Assembly (NCBI GenBank): GCA_034211175.1
Contig: JAXHUH010000102.1
Coordinates: 1 to 28,869, forward strand
DNA: 28,869 nt
Direction of reading: 5' to 3'
Source: JAXHUH01 sp034211175
GTDB taxonomy: Bacteria; Actinomycetota; Acidimicrobiia; Acidimicrobiales; CAIXPF01
A program made the position numbers and the translations under genes. The notes under the pieces were generated by a model that saw nothing but the letters and a program-made list of their open reading frames with translations, was not told the DNA's origin and made no database searches. This document shows, one piece after another, positions 15,863-22,993 of this stretch. The first letter of the stretch is position 1, and each line of letters starts with the position of its first letter.

Positions 15863-16384
15863 GTGACCGTGACGGCCCGGGGCCCGGCGGGCCCGTCGCT
15901 GCTCGTCATCGGCTACGGCAACGACCTGCGCCGCGACGACGGCGCCGGTCGGGTCGTCGCCGACCGGGTCGAGGCCCTGGGCCTCGACGGCGTCACCGTG
16001 CGGTCGGTCGTCCAGCTCGTCCCCGAGCTCGCCACCGACATCGCCGCCGCCGACCACGTGGTCTTCGTCGACGCCAGTGTCGCCGGGCCGGGCGACGGCC
16101 CAGCGGTGGACGAGCCCGAGATCGTCGAGGTCGTCGCCGCCCCGGACCACCTCGGCCTCGCTCACCACGCCACCCCGGCCGGCCTGCTGGCGCTGGCCGG
16201 CGCGGTCTCGCAGCGCCGCCCGCGCTCGACCGTGATCTCGATCCCCGCCGACGACCTCGGCATCGGCGCCGGCCTGTCCCCGCCGACCGACCGGGCCGCG
16301 ACCCGCGCCGTCGAGCTGGTCGTGGCGCTCGCCGGGACTCAGGTGGGGGGCGGGTACGCGGCGAGGAGCTCCTCGACCACGTAG
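15863..16384 (+). CDS. hoxW: HoxW, hydrogenase maturation protease
   Basis: GTG 15863 lies one base after the hoxH stop; 173 aa. The N-terminal GYGNDLRRDDGAG at 17-29 is the HycI/HybD-type protease motif, with the metal-contacting acidic residue in the DD pair. D70 (VFVDAS) and H102 (AHHATP) complete the nickel-sensing triad. The enzyme recognises nickel in pro-HoxH and clips the C-terminal tail. Its position directly after hoxH supports that pairing. The last 46 bases overlap the end of the TetR gene on the opposite strand. The final residues (GGGYAARSSSTT) look poorly conserved, as if the end were extended. Confidence 0.88.
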   Translation: MTVTARGPAGPSLLVIGYGNDLRRDDGAGRVVADRVEALGLDGVTVRSVVQLVPELATDIAAADHVVFVDASVAGPGDGPAVDEPEIVEVVAAPDHLGLAHHATPAGLLALAGAVSQRRPRSTVISIPADDLGIGAGLSPPTDRAATRAVELVVALAGTQVGGGYAARSSSTT

Positions 16385-16941
16385 TCGGCGACCCGCTGCT
16401 CGTCGATGTGGCCGCCGAGCACGGCGAACATGAGCGGGCCGACGATGGCCGTCATCGGCAGGTGGGGGTCGAGGTCGGCGGGGATGCGGCCCTCGGCGAC
16501 CCCGAGCGCCATCACCTCGTGGAACGCGGACGCCCGCTCCTCGACGTCCATGGCCGTGATCTCGTCGAGCTCCTCGATCTGGCGCTTGAGCAGGAACAAC
16601 GCCGGCATGATGTTGCGCCAGTGCGGGTCGGAGAACGCCTCGAGCAGCCCGGCGACGTGCTCGCGCAGGGCGCCCTCGAAGTCGAGCGCCGGGTCGACCT
16701 CGGGCAGCGGCGGCACGTTGTTGCGGAAGACGTCGACCAGCAGCGCGGTCTGTGACGGCCAGTGGCGGTAGATCGTCGACTTGGCCACACCCGAGTGCTC
16801 GGTGACGGCATCGACGGTGACGGCGCGGGGGCCGTGCTCGGCGAGCAGCTCGGTCGCCGCCTCCAGCACCCGGGCGCGGCTGCGCGCCACCCGTGGGTGG
16901 AGCGGCTGGTCGTCGGCGGGGGTGCACGGATCGAAATTCAC
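16339..16941 (-). CDS. TetR/AcrR family transcriptional repressor
   Basis: The start is taken as GTG 16941, which has a GGGGG tract upstream and leaves the operator outside the gene; 200 aa. The N-terminal HTH at about 25-65 (RVLEAATELLAEHGPRAVTV and SGVAKSTIYRHWPSQTALL) is the classic TetR form. The C-terminal half is a helical ligand and dimerisation domain similar to TetR_C-type regulators of drug exporters. A longer frame from ATG 17019 would run across the operator and is unlikely. It is divergent from the DHA2 exporter and most likely represses both that gene and itself, with an exporter substrate as inducer. The 3' end is convergent with, and overlaps, hoxW. Confidence 0.88.
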   Translation of the reverse strand: MNFDPCTPADDQPLHPRVARSRARVLEAATELLAEHGPRAVTVDAVTEHSGVAKSTIYRHWPSQTALLVDVFRNNVPPLPEVDPALDFEGALREHVAGLLEAFSDPHWRNIMPALFLLKRQIEELDEITAMDVEERASAFHEVMALGVAEGRIPADLDPHLPMTAIVGPLMFAVLGGHIDEQRVADYVVEELLAAYPPPT

Positions 16942-16951
16942 CGTTGCCCCC

Positions 16952-16982
16952 ACTCTAACGAAACGATACCGTTTCGTACTGT
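16952..16982. promoter_or_regulatory. TetR operator and divergent promoter elements
   Basis: A perfect inverted repeat with arms ACGAAACG (16958-16965) and CGTTTCGT (16970-16977) is separated by ATAC. On the minus strand a -10-like TAGAGT (16952-16957) abuts it, 10 bases before the TetR GTG. On the plus strand a -10-like TACTGT (16977-16982) starts at its last base, 58 bases before the exporter GTG. Binding would block both promoters. The -35 elements are not recognisable. Confidence 0.7.
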
Positions 16983-17040
16983 TCGGCGTTCCGGGCGGGA
17001 CGTCGGCGCTCCACGCCATCCCACCCCCGAAGGTCCCACC

Positions 17041-18639
17041 GTGAGCTCACCCCCGATCGGTTCACCCGCGCCCGACCCGGCATCACTCGACGAGCCGCCG
17101 GTCCTGGACGCCGCGCAGAAGCGCAACATCCTCATCTCCATGTGCCTGGCGCTCATGGGCGTCATCGCGTCGGTCTCCGGGTTGAACGTGGCCCAGCAGG
17201 ACCTGGCGGTCGATCTCGACCTGTCGCAGGGCACGATCCTCTGGGTCATCAACGCCTACACCGTTGCACTCGCCGCCCTCCTGATGCCCATCGGCGCGGT
17301 CGGCGACCGCTGGGGCCGCAAGCCGGTCCTGATGACGGGCCTCGGGCTGTTCGCCCTCGCCAGCCTGGCCGGCGCCGTCGCCACCTCCGGTGCGATGCTG
17401 ATCGCGGCCCGGACCGTCGCCGGGATCGGCGCGGCGATGATCATGCCGGTCACGCTGTCGGTCATCACGTCGACGTTCCCGGAGGAGGAGCGGGGCCAGG
17501 CCATCGGCATCTGGGCCGGCGTCGCCGGCAGCGGCGGCCTGATCGGCCTGTTCGCCTCCGCCCTCGCGGTCGACGTGCTGTCGTGGCGGTGGCTGTTCAC
17601 GATGCCGGTGGTGCTCGCTGCGGTCGCCGTCGCGATCTCGCTCGTCAGCGTCCCCAACTCCCGCGAGCACGCCGAGCACCCGTTCGACACGATCGGCTCG
17701 ATCACCTCGTTCCTGGCCATCGGCGGGCTGGTCCTCGGCATCCACGAGGGCCCCGAGCAGGGCTGGGGTGCCGCGATCACCGTCGCCGGCCTCGGCATCG
17801 GCGTCGTGTCCCTCGCGGCCTTCGTCTGGTGGGAGCTGCGCCACCCCGACCCGCTCCTCGACATCCGGGTGTTCCGTGACCGCGCGCTCTCGTCCGGTTC
17901 GCTCGCCCTGATGGTCCTGTTCGCCACGATGTTCGGGATCTTCCTGGTGCTGTTCCCGTACTTCCAGGCGGTGGTCGGCTGGTCGGCGCTGCGCTCGGCG
18001 GTCGGCCTCCTGCCGATGGCGCTGGTCATGATGCCGACGTCGGCGTTGGCGCCCCAGGTGGTGAAGCGGATCGGAACGCGGGCCACGATGCTCGTCGGCA
18101 TCAGCCTCGGCGTCGTCGGTGTGTGCACGCTGGCACTGCGGGCCTCGGTCGCGGGCGGGTACTTCTCGGTGCTGCCCGGCCTGCTGATCGTCGGTCTCGG
18201 GTTCGGTCTCAGCATGACCCCGTCGACCGAGGCGATCACCGCCGGGCTCCCGGCGGCCAAGCAGGGCGTGGCGTCGGCCCTCAACGACACCTCCCGCGAG
18301 GTCGGCGGGGCGCTCGGGATCGCGCTGCTCGGCTCGATCCTCAGCTCCGGCTACGAGTCGGCGATCGAGCCGTCGCTCGGCGACCTCCCGCCGGAGCTGG
18401 CCGAACCCGCACGCGAGGGCATCGGCGGTGCGCTCGGTGCCGCCCCGTCGGCCGGGGAGCGGGCGCCGGAGCTGATCAACGCCGCCCAGCACGCGTTCGT
18501 CGACGGCTGGGTCCAGTCGATGTGGGTCGGCGCCGTCCTCCTCGCCGTCCCGCTCCTCTACCTGGTCGTGCGGGGCCCCCGCCGGTCCGAGGCAACCGCC
18601 GACCTCCCCGGCACCGGCGACTTCGCCATCGCCGACTGA
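17041..18639 (+). CDS. DHA2 family MFS drug:H+ antiporter (EmrB/QacA type, 14 TM)
   Basis: GTG 17041 gives 532 aa; the SD (GAAGG) is weak. After a Pro/Ser-rich cytoplasmic start, about 14 hydrophobic segments follow. Motif A is visible between TM2 and TM3 (GAVGDRWGRKPVLM), the RTVAGIGAAMIMPVTLSVIT block follows, and a motif-C-like glycine stretch (AGVAGSGGLIGLFASAL) lies in TM5, which marks antiporters. The size, the WVINAYTVALAALLMPIGA start and the second-half GVASALNDTSREVGGALGIAL segment match the 14-TM DHA2 group, which exports hydrophobic drugs or cations. The neighbouring TetR and the operator just upstream make it a regulated efflux pump. A 13-bp hairpin follows the gene. The substrate is not predictable. 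Confidence 0.9.
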   Translation: MSSPPIGSPAPDPASLDEPPVLDAAQKRNILISMCLALMGVIASVSGLNVAQQDLAVDLDLSQGTILWVINAYTVALAALLMPIGAVGDRWGRKPVLMTGLGLFALASLAGAVATSGAMLIAARTVAGIGAAMIMPVTLSVITSTFPEEERGQAIGIWAGVAGSGGLIGLFASALAVDVLSWRWLFTMPVVLAAVAVAISLVSVPNSREHAEHPFDTIGSITSFLAIGGLVLGIHEGPEQGWGAAITVAGLGIGVVSLAAFVWWELRHPDPLLDIRVFRDRALSSGSLALMVLFATMFGIFLVLFPYFQAVVGWSALRSAVGLLPMALVMMPTSALAPQVVKRIGTRATMLVGISLGVVGVCTLALRASVAGGYFSVLPGLLIVGLGFGLSMTPSTEAITAGLPAAKQGVASALNDTSREVGGALGIALLGSILSSGYESAIEPSLGDLPPELAEPAREGIGGALGAAPSAGERAPELINAAQHAFVDGWVQSMWVGAVLLAVPLLYLVVRGPRRSEATADLPGTGDFAIAD

Positions 18640-18689
18640 GCCGACGAGCGACCGGGGCCTGCCGCTCCCTGTAGGGCCCCGGAACCGAC

Positions 18690-18722
18690 CCGACCGGCCC
18701 CCTCCGCACGGGGGCCGGTCGG
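18690..18722 (+). terminator. GC-rich hairpin after the DHA2 exporter
   Basis: A 13-bp perfect stem (CCGACCGGCCCCC with GGGGGCCGGTCGG) closes a 7-base loop, TCCGCAC. It lies 50 bp past the stop. No T-run follows, as is usual for terminators in high-GC actinobacteria. Confidence 0.7.
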
Positions 18723-18877
18723 CGTCGGCGGGAAGGTCCGGGTCGTTCGCGTCGAGCTGCATCGTGCTCGCCCACCACCGCAACCTCGACGACCCGGTCC
18801 CGGCCTGACCCGCGAGCGATCGCGCCCGACGGTTCACGCACCGCCCCGCAGCCTCGCCTCGGATGGGCCGCGCCCGT

Positions 18878-19300
18878 TCAGTTGGTGCGGGCCGTCGACA
18901 TGAGGAGGTCGGTGGCCGCGTCGGCGAGGGCGCGGTCGCCGGTCACGAAGACGAGCTCTGCGTCCGTGAGGGACAGGGCGGCGGCCAGGTGAACTGCGTC
19001 GTATCCGCGGAGCCCATGTGCCTCGGCCAGCTCGCCGGCTTCTCGCACGAGGGCGTCGGTCACCTCGACGTGGTCGATCTGCTCGACGGTCCGCTCGAGG
19101 TCGATCGCTGCTGCTCGAAGCTCGTGCGGGGCGAGCCTGTCGAGGCGTCGTGCCCGAGCGAGCGCCGCACGGGACTCCGCGTGCAGGAGTCGAACGCTGA
19201 CCACACGGGTGGCGTCGTCCCACAGCCCCTCGCGGACCGAGGATGACGGCTCGTCGATGAGCAGCGGGATGATCGACGAGGTGCCGAAATCGGCGATCAC
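18878..19300 (-). CDS. vapC: PIN-domain protein, VapC toxin family, first catalytic Asp replaced by Gly
   Basis: The start is GTG 19300, overlapping the antitoxin stop by 4 bp; 140 aa. The PIN fold elements are in order: VIADFGTSSIIPLLIDEP at the N-terminus, E42 (HAESRAAL), D101 (RGYDAVHLAAAL) and D122 (FVTGDRALADAA). The family's first metal ligand is the Asp before T-S at position 6 (normally DTS or DAS). Here GGC encodes Gly, one transition away from GAC. Active VapC proteins cleave RNA with four acidic residues, so this copy may be weakened or inactive. The antitoxin is intact and in operon. A sequencing error at this one base cannot be excluded, but the frame is open throughout. Confidence 0.85.
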   Translation of the reverse strand: MIADFGTSSIIPLLIDEPSSSVREGLWDDATRVVSVRLLHAESRAALARARRLDRLAPHELRAAAIDLERTVEQIDHVEVTDALVREAGELAEAHGLRGYDAVHLAAALSLTDAELVFVTGDRALADAATDLLMSTARTN

Positions 19301-19554
19301 CGTCGCTGTTCGGCGACCAGGTCGCTCACGGTCCCCGAGGCGTGGACCCGGCGGCCGCCACGCGTGCGCTTGGCCGACGTCGACGGTGTGACGAGGCCCT
19401 CGGCGATCAGTCGGTCGAGTGTGCGGGGCTCGCTGAGGGGCACGATGCGCGCCACGGCCTTGCCGTGATCGGTGATCGTCACCTCGTCGCCCCCGCGCAC
19501 TGCGGCGAGGTATCGGCTGAGATGGTCCCGAAGTCCGCGCACGCCGGCTTCCAC
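19297..19554 (-). CDS. vapB: VapB-type antitoxin (Phd/YefM family)
   Basis: The 85-residue protein from GTG 19554 has the Phd/YefM N-terminal DNA-binding form: EAGVRGLRDHLSRYLAAVRGGDEVTITDHGKAVARIVP, where L..HLS.YL and the ITDHGKAVARI strand are characteristic. The C-terminal part (TPSTSAKRTRGGRRV...DLVAEQRR) is a charged flexible tail that in this family wraps over the VapC active site. No SD is seen. A -10-like CACAAT lies six bases before the GTG, so the transcript may be leaderless. The gene precedes vapC and overlaps it by 4 bp. Confidence 0.85.
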   Translation of the reverse strand: MEAGVRGLRDHLSRYLAAVRGGDEVTITDHGKAVARIVPLSEPRTLDRLIAEGLVTPSTSAKRTRGGRRVHASGTVSDLVAEQRR

Positions 19555-19561
19555 GCCGACA

Positions 19562-19596
19562 TTGTGGCGCTCACGGTCCCCGACATCTCGCCACAA
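19562..19596. promoter_or_regulatory. Inverted repeat over the vapBC promoter, candidate autoregulatory operator
   Basis: Arms TTGTGGCG (19562-19569) and CGCCACAA (19589-19596) are a perfect 8-bp inverted repeat with a 19-bp spacer (27 bp centre to centre). One arm overlaps the minus-strand -10-like CACAAT (19561-19566) of vapB. VapB-VapC complexes normally repress their own operon through such paired half-sites. Confidence 0.5.
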
Positions 19597-19712
19597 AGGC
19601 GTGATGCCCCTGCGACGGTCCCGAACTGGTCTACGGTATCCACGTCCACAGCGCAGATCGGTAGGCCAGAACCGGTTCGGGGTGGCGCGGTCGGGTGAGG
19701 CGGGGTCGGTGC

Positions 19713-20939
19713 TCAGTCCCAGCGGACGGGCAGGGCGAGCGGGCCGCGGAAGGCCCAGCCGCCGAAGCGGACCGGGCCCGCGTCGGGGTCGAGCCGGAGC
19801 CCGGGGCCGAGCCGCTCGAACAGGCGGGGGAGCGCGACGTCGCCGACCAGGCTGCGGGAGGCCGCGGCGCCGGCGCAGAAGTGGGGGCCGGCGCCGAACG
19901 TCAGCGCGGCCGACGTGTCCCGGGTGACGTCGAAGCGCTCCGGGGCCTCGAAGTGGTCCTCGTCGTGGTTGGCCGACCCGAACATCAGGAACACCCGCTC
20001 CTCGGCCTCGAAGTCGACCTCGGCGCCGGTGTGGGACCGGTAGTGGTGGTCGGCGGCGATGCGACGGGGTGACATCCCGATGGGGGCGATCCACCGGCAG
20101 TACTCCTCGAACGCCTGGAGCCAGCTCACCTCGCCCCGGCGGACGAGATCGAGCTGGTCGGGATGGGTGAGCAGCGCCCACACCGCCCCGGCGATGGCGT
20201 CGCGGGGCTCGTTCTGGCCGCCGGAGATCGTGAGCTTCACGTTGGCCCGGACGTGGTCGAGGTCCATCCCCGCCCCGACCATCACCGCGAGCAGGCTGTG
20301 GTCGGGCTCGGGTTCGGTGCCCGCATCGGCCGCGGCCTTGGCGGCCGCCTCCACCGTGGCCAAGCGCTCGTCGATGGCGGCGTCGATCTCGGAGACGGCC
20401 CGCAGGCAGCGGGCCTCGACGTCGGGGTCCCCGACGTAGTTGGCCACCCCGTCGATCATGGCCTGGCTCCAGCCGTCGAGGTCGGCGTAGGTGACCTGGG
20501 GCAGGCCGGTCAACATCTTCAGCGCCTCACCGCTGAGCGCGGTGGCGTAGGACGGCACCAGGTCGGCGTGGGAGCCGGTCCGCTCGAGGTCGTCGAGCAC
20601 TCGGGCGGCGAGGCCTTCGAACACGTCGGCCCAGATCGTCTCGACCCGACGGGGCGAGATGGCCGGGTAGTAGACGAACCGCTCCCGGCGGTGCTCCTCG
20701 CCGTCGGAGCGCATCATGTTCTTGCCCATCAGGACGTTCATCAGCCCACCGGGCTGGTCGGAGGAGAAGACGGCGACGTTCTTCTCGCACTCCCGGACGT
20801 CGTCCCGCCGGGTCAGGAGCGTGGCCCGGAGCTCGGGCACGAAGCAGATCGGGGTCTCGGCCCGCATCCGGGCCAGCGTCGGGTACGGATCGTCCCAGAA
20901 CGCTTCGGGGTCGATGTGCACGACCGGAGCCGTCGACAT
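19713..20939 (-). CDS. Cytochrome P450
   Basis: The 408-residue soluble P450 starts at ATG 20939. The heme-binding loop FGAGPHFCAGA places the axial Cys at C355. The K-helix ExxR is seen as EYCR, and the following RIAADHHYRSHTGAEVDFEAEERVFLMFGSANHDEDHF is the usual beta-region with the PERF-like ERFD. In the I-helix the oxygen-activation motif reads SGGQNEPRD (239-247), so proline 245 stands where threonine is normal. This NEPRD form recurs in some actinobacterial P450s and may change proton delivery. No ferredoxin or reductase gene is adjacent, so redox partners must come from elsewhere. It is divergent from the ArsR gene, 120 bp away. The substrate is unknown. Confidence 0.9.
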   Translation of the reverse strand: MSTAPVVHIDPEAFWDDPYPTLARMRAETPICFVPELRATLLTRRDDVRECEKNVAVFSSDQPGGLMNVLMGKNMMRSDGEEHRRERFVYYPAISPRRVETIWADVFEGLAARVLDDLERTGSHADLVPSYATALSGEALKMLTGLPQVTYADLDGWSQAMIDGVANYVGDPDVEARCLRAVSEIDAAIDERLATVEAAAKAAADAGTEPEPDHSLLAVMVGAGMDLDHVRANVKLTISGGQNEPRDAIAGAVWALLTHPDQLDLVRRGEVSWLQAFEEYCRWIAPIGMSPRRIAADHHYRSHTGAEVDFEAEERVFLMFGSANHDEDHFEAPERFDVTRDTSAALTFGAGPHFCAGAAASRSLVGDVALPRLFERLGPGLRLDPDAGPVRFGGWAFRGPLALPVRWD

Positions 20940-21024
20940 GGCCCGAGTCTTGCACCGTGGCGCCTCACACGCCCGGCCTCCGGTCCCGGGGCGCCGGCTC
21001 GTCGCCGCTGCGTCGACCGACGAC

Positions 21025-21058
21025 TTGGCCGATTCATCAGTAGATGCTAATCATTAGC
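21025..21058 (+). promoter_or_regulatory. ArsR promoter with overlapping palindromic operator
   Basis: A -35-like TTGGCC (21025-21030) is followed after 17 bp by a -10-like TAATCA (21048-21053); the start codon GTG 21060 lies at the expected transcription start, which suggests a leaderless mRNA. A perfect 13-bp palindrome, GCTAAT-C-ATTAGC (21046-21058), covers the -10 box. This is where an autorepressing ArsR protein would bind. Its AT-rich content stands out from the surrounding sequence. Confidence 0.65.
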
Positions 21059-21059
21059 T

Positions 21060-21401
21060 GTGGCTGATCAAGCAGCGGCAGCACTGGACGCCGTCGGCAA
21101 CCCGACCCGCCGGGCGGTGCTCCAGCTGCTCAAGGGCGGGGAACGGACCGTCCGAGAGCTGACCGACGCCCTGCCGGTGTCCCAGTCGGCGGTGTCCCAG
21201 CACCTGCGGGTCCTGCGCGACGCGGGCCTGCTCACGGTGCGGGCCGAGGGCACCCGGCGCCTCTACGCCGTCGATCTGGACGGCCTGGCCGACGTGCGCG
21301 CCTGGGTCGACTCCTTCTGGGACGACGTCCTCGCCGCCTTCGTCGCACATGCCGAGGCCGACCGGGATCCCGGCGGCCGAGACCACCGGGAGCACCCATG
21401 A
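21060..21401 (+). CDS. ArsR/SmtB family winged-helix regulator
   Basis: The 113-residue protein (GTG 21060, no SD, likely leaderless) has the ArsR fold: DAVGNPTRRAVLQLLKGGERTVRELTDALPVSQSAVSQHLRVLRDAGLLTVRAEGTRRLYAVD. The recognition helix is SQSAVSQHLRVL, followed by the wing. No metal-binding ELCVCDL motif or other cysteine cluster is present, so it is probably not a metal sensor. It resembles the ArsR members paired with SRPBCC (AHSA1) proteins. The stop overlaps the next gene's start as ATGA, so the two are translated together, and the palindrome over its own promoter suggests autorepression. Confidence 0.9.
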   Translation: MADQAAAALDAVGNPTRRAVLQLLKGGERTVRELTDALPVSQSAVSQHLRVLRDAGLLTVRAEGTRRLYAVDLDGLADVRAWVDSFWDDVLAAFVAHAEADRDPGGRDHREHP

Positions 21402-22330
21402 CCGCAATCGCCCCGCCCGTCCTGCGGACCGCCCTGGTGGCCTGCCCGATCGACCACGCGTTCACCGTCTTCACCGACGAGATCGGTGCGTGGTGGCCGT
21501 TGCCCACCCACTCGGTGTTCCGGGAGCGGGCGGGCGGGCTCCACTTCGTCGACGGTCGCCTCGTCGAGCGGTCGACCGATGGCCGTGAGGCGACGTGGGC
21601 CGAGGTGCTCGAGTGGGACCCGCCACACCGGCTGGTCCTGACGTGGCACCCCGGGTCCGGTCCCGAGGCGTCGGGCCGGGTCGAGGTGCGCTTCACCGAG
21701 GAGGACGGCGGGACCCGGATCGACCTGCGTCACGACGGCTGGGAGGCCTTCGGTGAGGACGCGCTGCGCCGCCGGCGCAACTACGCGGGGCCGTCGGCGT
21801 GGGGCCACGTGCTCGACCACTTCGCCGACGGCGCCGAGCCCCGCGACGACGGCGCCGACCTGGCCGGCCTGGCGGATGCCTACGACGCCTTCTTCGCCGA
21901 GGCCGCGGCGGCCGGGCCCGGTGGCTTCGCTCCGCCCGACGACGGCGGGTGGACGGCCGAGCAGGTGGTCGCCCACGTCGCGCTCAACGACCTGGCCATG
22001 ACCGCCGTCGCCCACGCGCTCGTCCACCGGGGCGAGCCGGCGTTCGAGAACCACACCTGTCAGGTGCGGGAGACGCTCGACGCGGTGGTGGGCGGTTGCG
22101 GCGACCTCGACGGGCTGGTCGCCTTCGGTCGTCGCTGTGCCGCCCAGGCGTTGGCCGCGGCACGACGACTCGACGAAGGGCAGCGGGCCCACCCCGTGGC
22201 GTGCCGACTCGAGCACGACGGCGAGGTCGTGGCGGACGCCCCGATGCCCTGGGGTCTGGTCGCCATCGAGACCCAGGCCACCCGCCACCTCCCCGCCCAC
22301 GTCGAGCAGCTCCGCAAGCTCCGGACCTGA
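21398..22330 (+). CDS. Fusion of SRPBCC (AHSA1) domain and DinB-like domain
   Basis: The 310-residue product has two domains. Residues about 8-145 are an SRPBCC/AHSA1 START-like domain: VACPIDHAFTVFTDEIGAWWP at the N-terminus, then ATWAEVLEWDPPHRLVLTWHPG and RVEVRFTEEDGGTRIDLRHDGWE. Residues about 160-310 look like a DinB/MDMPI four-helix bundle: WTAEQVVAHVALND carries the first His, and the end ATRHLPAHVEQLRKL gives two more, the expected positions for the family's metal triad. AHSA1 domains bind hydrophobic ligands; DinB-like domains include thiol-dependent transferases. Overlap with the ArsR stop implies co-expression and perhaps a ligand-response role. The reaction is not known. Confidence 0.8.
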   Translation: MTAIAPPVLRTALVACPIDHAFTVFTDEIGAWWPLPTHSVFRERAGGLHFVDGRLVERSTDGREATWAEVLEWDPPHRLVLTWHPGSGPEASGRVEVRFTEEDGGTRIDLRHDGWEAFGEDALRRRRNYAGPSAWGHVLDHFADGAEPRDDGADLAGLADAYDAFFAEAAAAGPGGFAPPDDGGWTAEQVVAHVALNDLAMTAVAHALVHRGEPAFENHTCQVRETLDAVVGGCGDLDGLVAFGRRCAAQALAAARRLDEGQRAHPVACRLEHDGEVVADAPMPWGLVAIETQATRHLPAHVEQLRKLRT

Positions 22331-22462
22331 GCGCCGAGGCCCATCCTGGTCGGTTGGTGGCCCAGCCCTGGCTTCGCCACGTCCTGTCCAGGACGCTCGA
22401 CCTGGCGCGGCAGGCCGGACACGGTCTGGTGGGCCCGCCCCCGCGCCGCTGACGTCTCTGCG

Positions 22463-22535
22463 CGCCCCCGGCAGGATTCGAACCTGCGACGCACGGTTTA
22501 GGAAACCGACGCTCTATCCCCTGAGCTACGGGGGC
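22463..22535 (-). tRNA. tRNA-Arg (anticodon CCT)
   Basis: The minus strand folds as a 73-nt cloverleaf: acceptor GCCCCCG/CGGGGGC with discriminator G, a D-arm starting TAGCTCAGGGGATAGAGC, anticodon loop TTCCTAA (anticodon CCT, reading AGG) and a T-arm GCAGGTTCGAATCCTGC. CCA is not encoded. A possible -10 box TAGCCT lies on the minus strand at 22588-22593, 52 bp upstream of the 5' end. Confidence 0.96.
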
Positions 22536-22813
22536 GGGACCCGGCGCCGAGCTCCGTGCGGAGGTCTGCGCTTCGTCGCCGGTCGAGAGGCTACCCGGGT
22601 CGGTCGATCGCCAACGGGTCGGGCTCGATCGCGGATCGGTGCCCGGAGAAGGAGCGCGTCGCCGCGCCGAGCGGCCGGGCGCGGCCGGGCACTGGTGCTC
22701 GACGCCACTGCGTACGGGTGCGCACGTCGACTGGCGACCGCAACGGTCGGCGCCATTGCCCTCGTGCCGTTGGCCTCTTCCCCCTCGTCGCCGTGTCGTG
22801 GACCATCCGACGT

Positions 22814-22993
22814 ATGGCTGGTCGAACGAAGACGGTGCGCTGGAGCGGACTGGGCATCTCGGTGGGCGCAGGTCTCGGACTCGTCGTCGGGCTGCTCGGA
22901 TGGGGAGTCGTCGGCATCGCCCTCGGAGCCGTGTTCGGTGCGTGCATCGGTCTCGTCGTGGGCGCGGTCGCCGACTCGCTCCGGGCCACCTGA
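22814..22993 (+). CDS. Small glycine-rich two-helix membrane protein
   Basis: ATG 22814 opens a 59-residue frame. The basic N-terminus (MAGRTKTVRWSG) is followed by two hydrophobic segments rich in Gly at regular spacing, GLGISVGAGLGLVVGLLGW and GVVGIALGAVFGACIGLVVGAVA. These resemble glycine-zipper helices that pack in membranes. No SD is clear, and the gene stands alone between the tRNA and the MOD1-like gene. I recognise no family; the call rests on the clean hydrophobic pattern and codon bias, so it could be a chance frame. Confidence 0.5.
   Translation: MAGRTKTVRWSGLGISVGAGLGLVVGLLGWGVVGIALGAVFGACIGLVVGAVADSLRAT

Noticed and set aside
14191..15909. Long minus-strand frame opposite hoxH
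   Set aside because: Shadow frame with biased composition; the hoxH motifs are on the plus strand.
18740..18806. Plus-strand stretch that reads like the end of a protein (VLAHHRNLDDPVPA then stop)
   Set aside because: Too short, no start and no homology seen; left as intergenic sequence after the exporter terminator.
17083..18837. Long minus-strand frame opposite the DHA2 exporter
   Set aside because: Translation is almost wholly Arg/Asp/Gly/His; it is the antisense of membrane helices.
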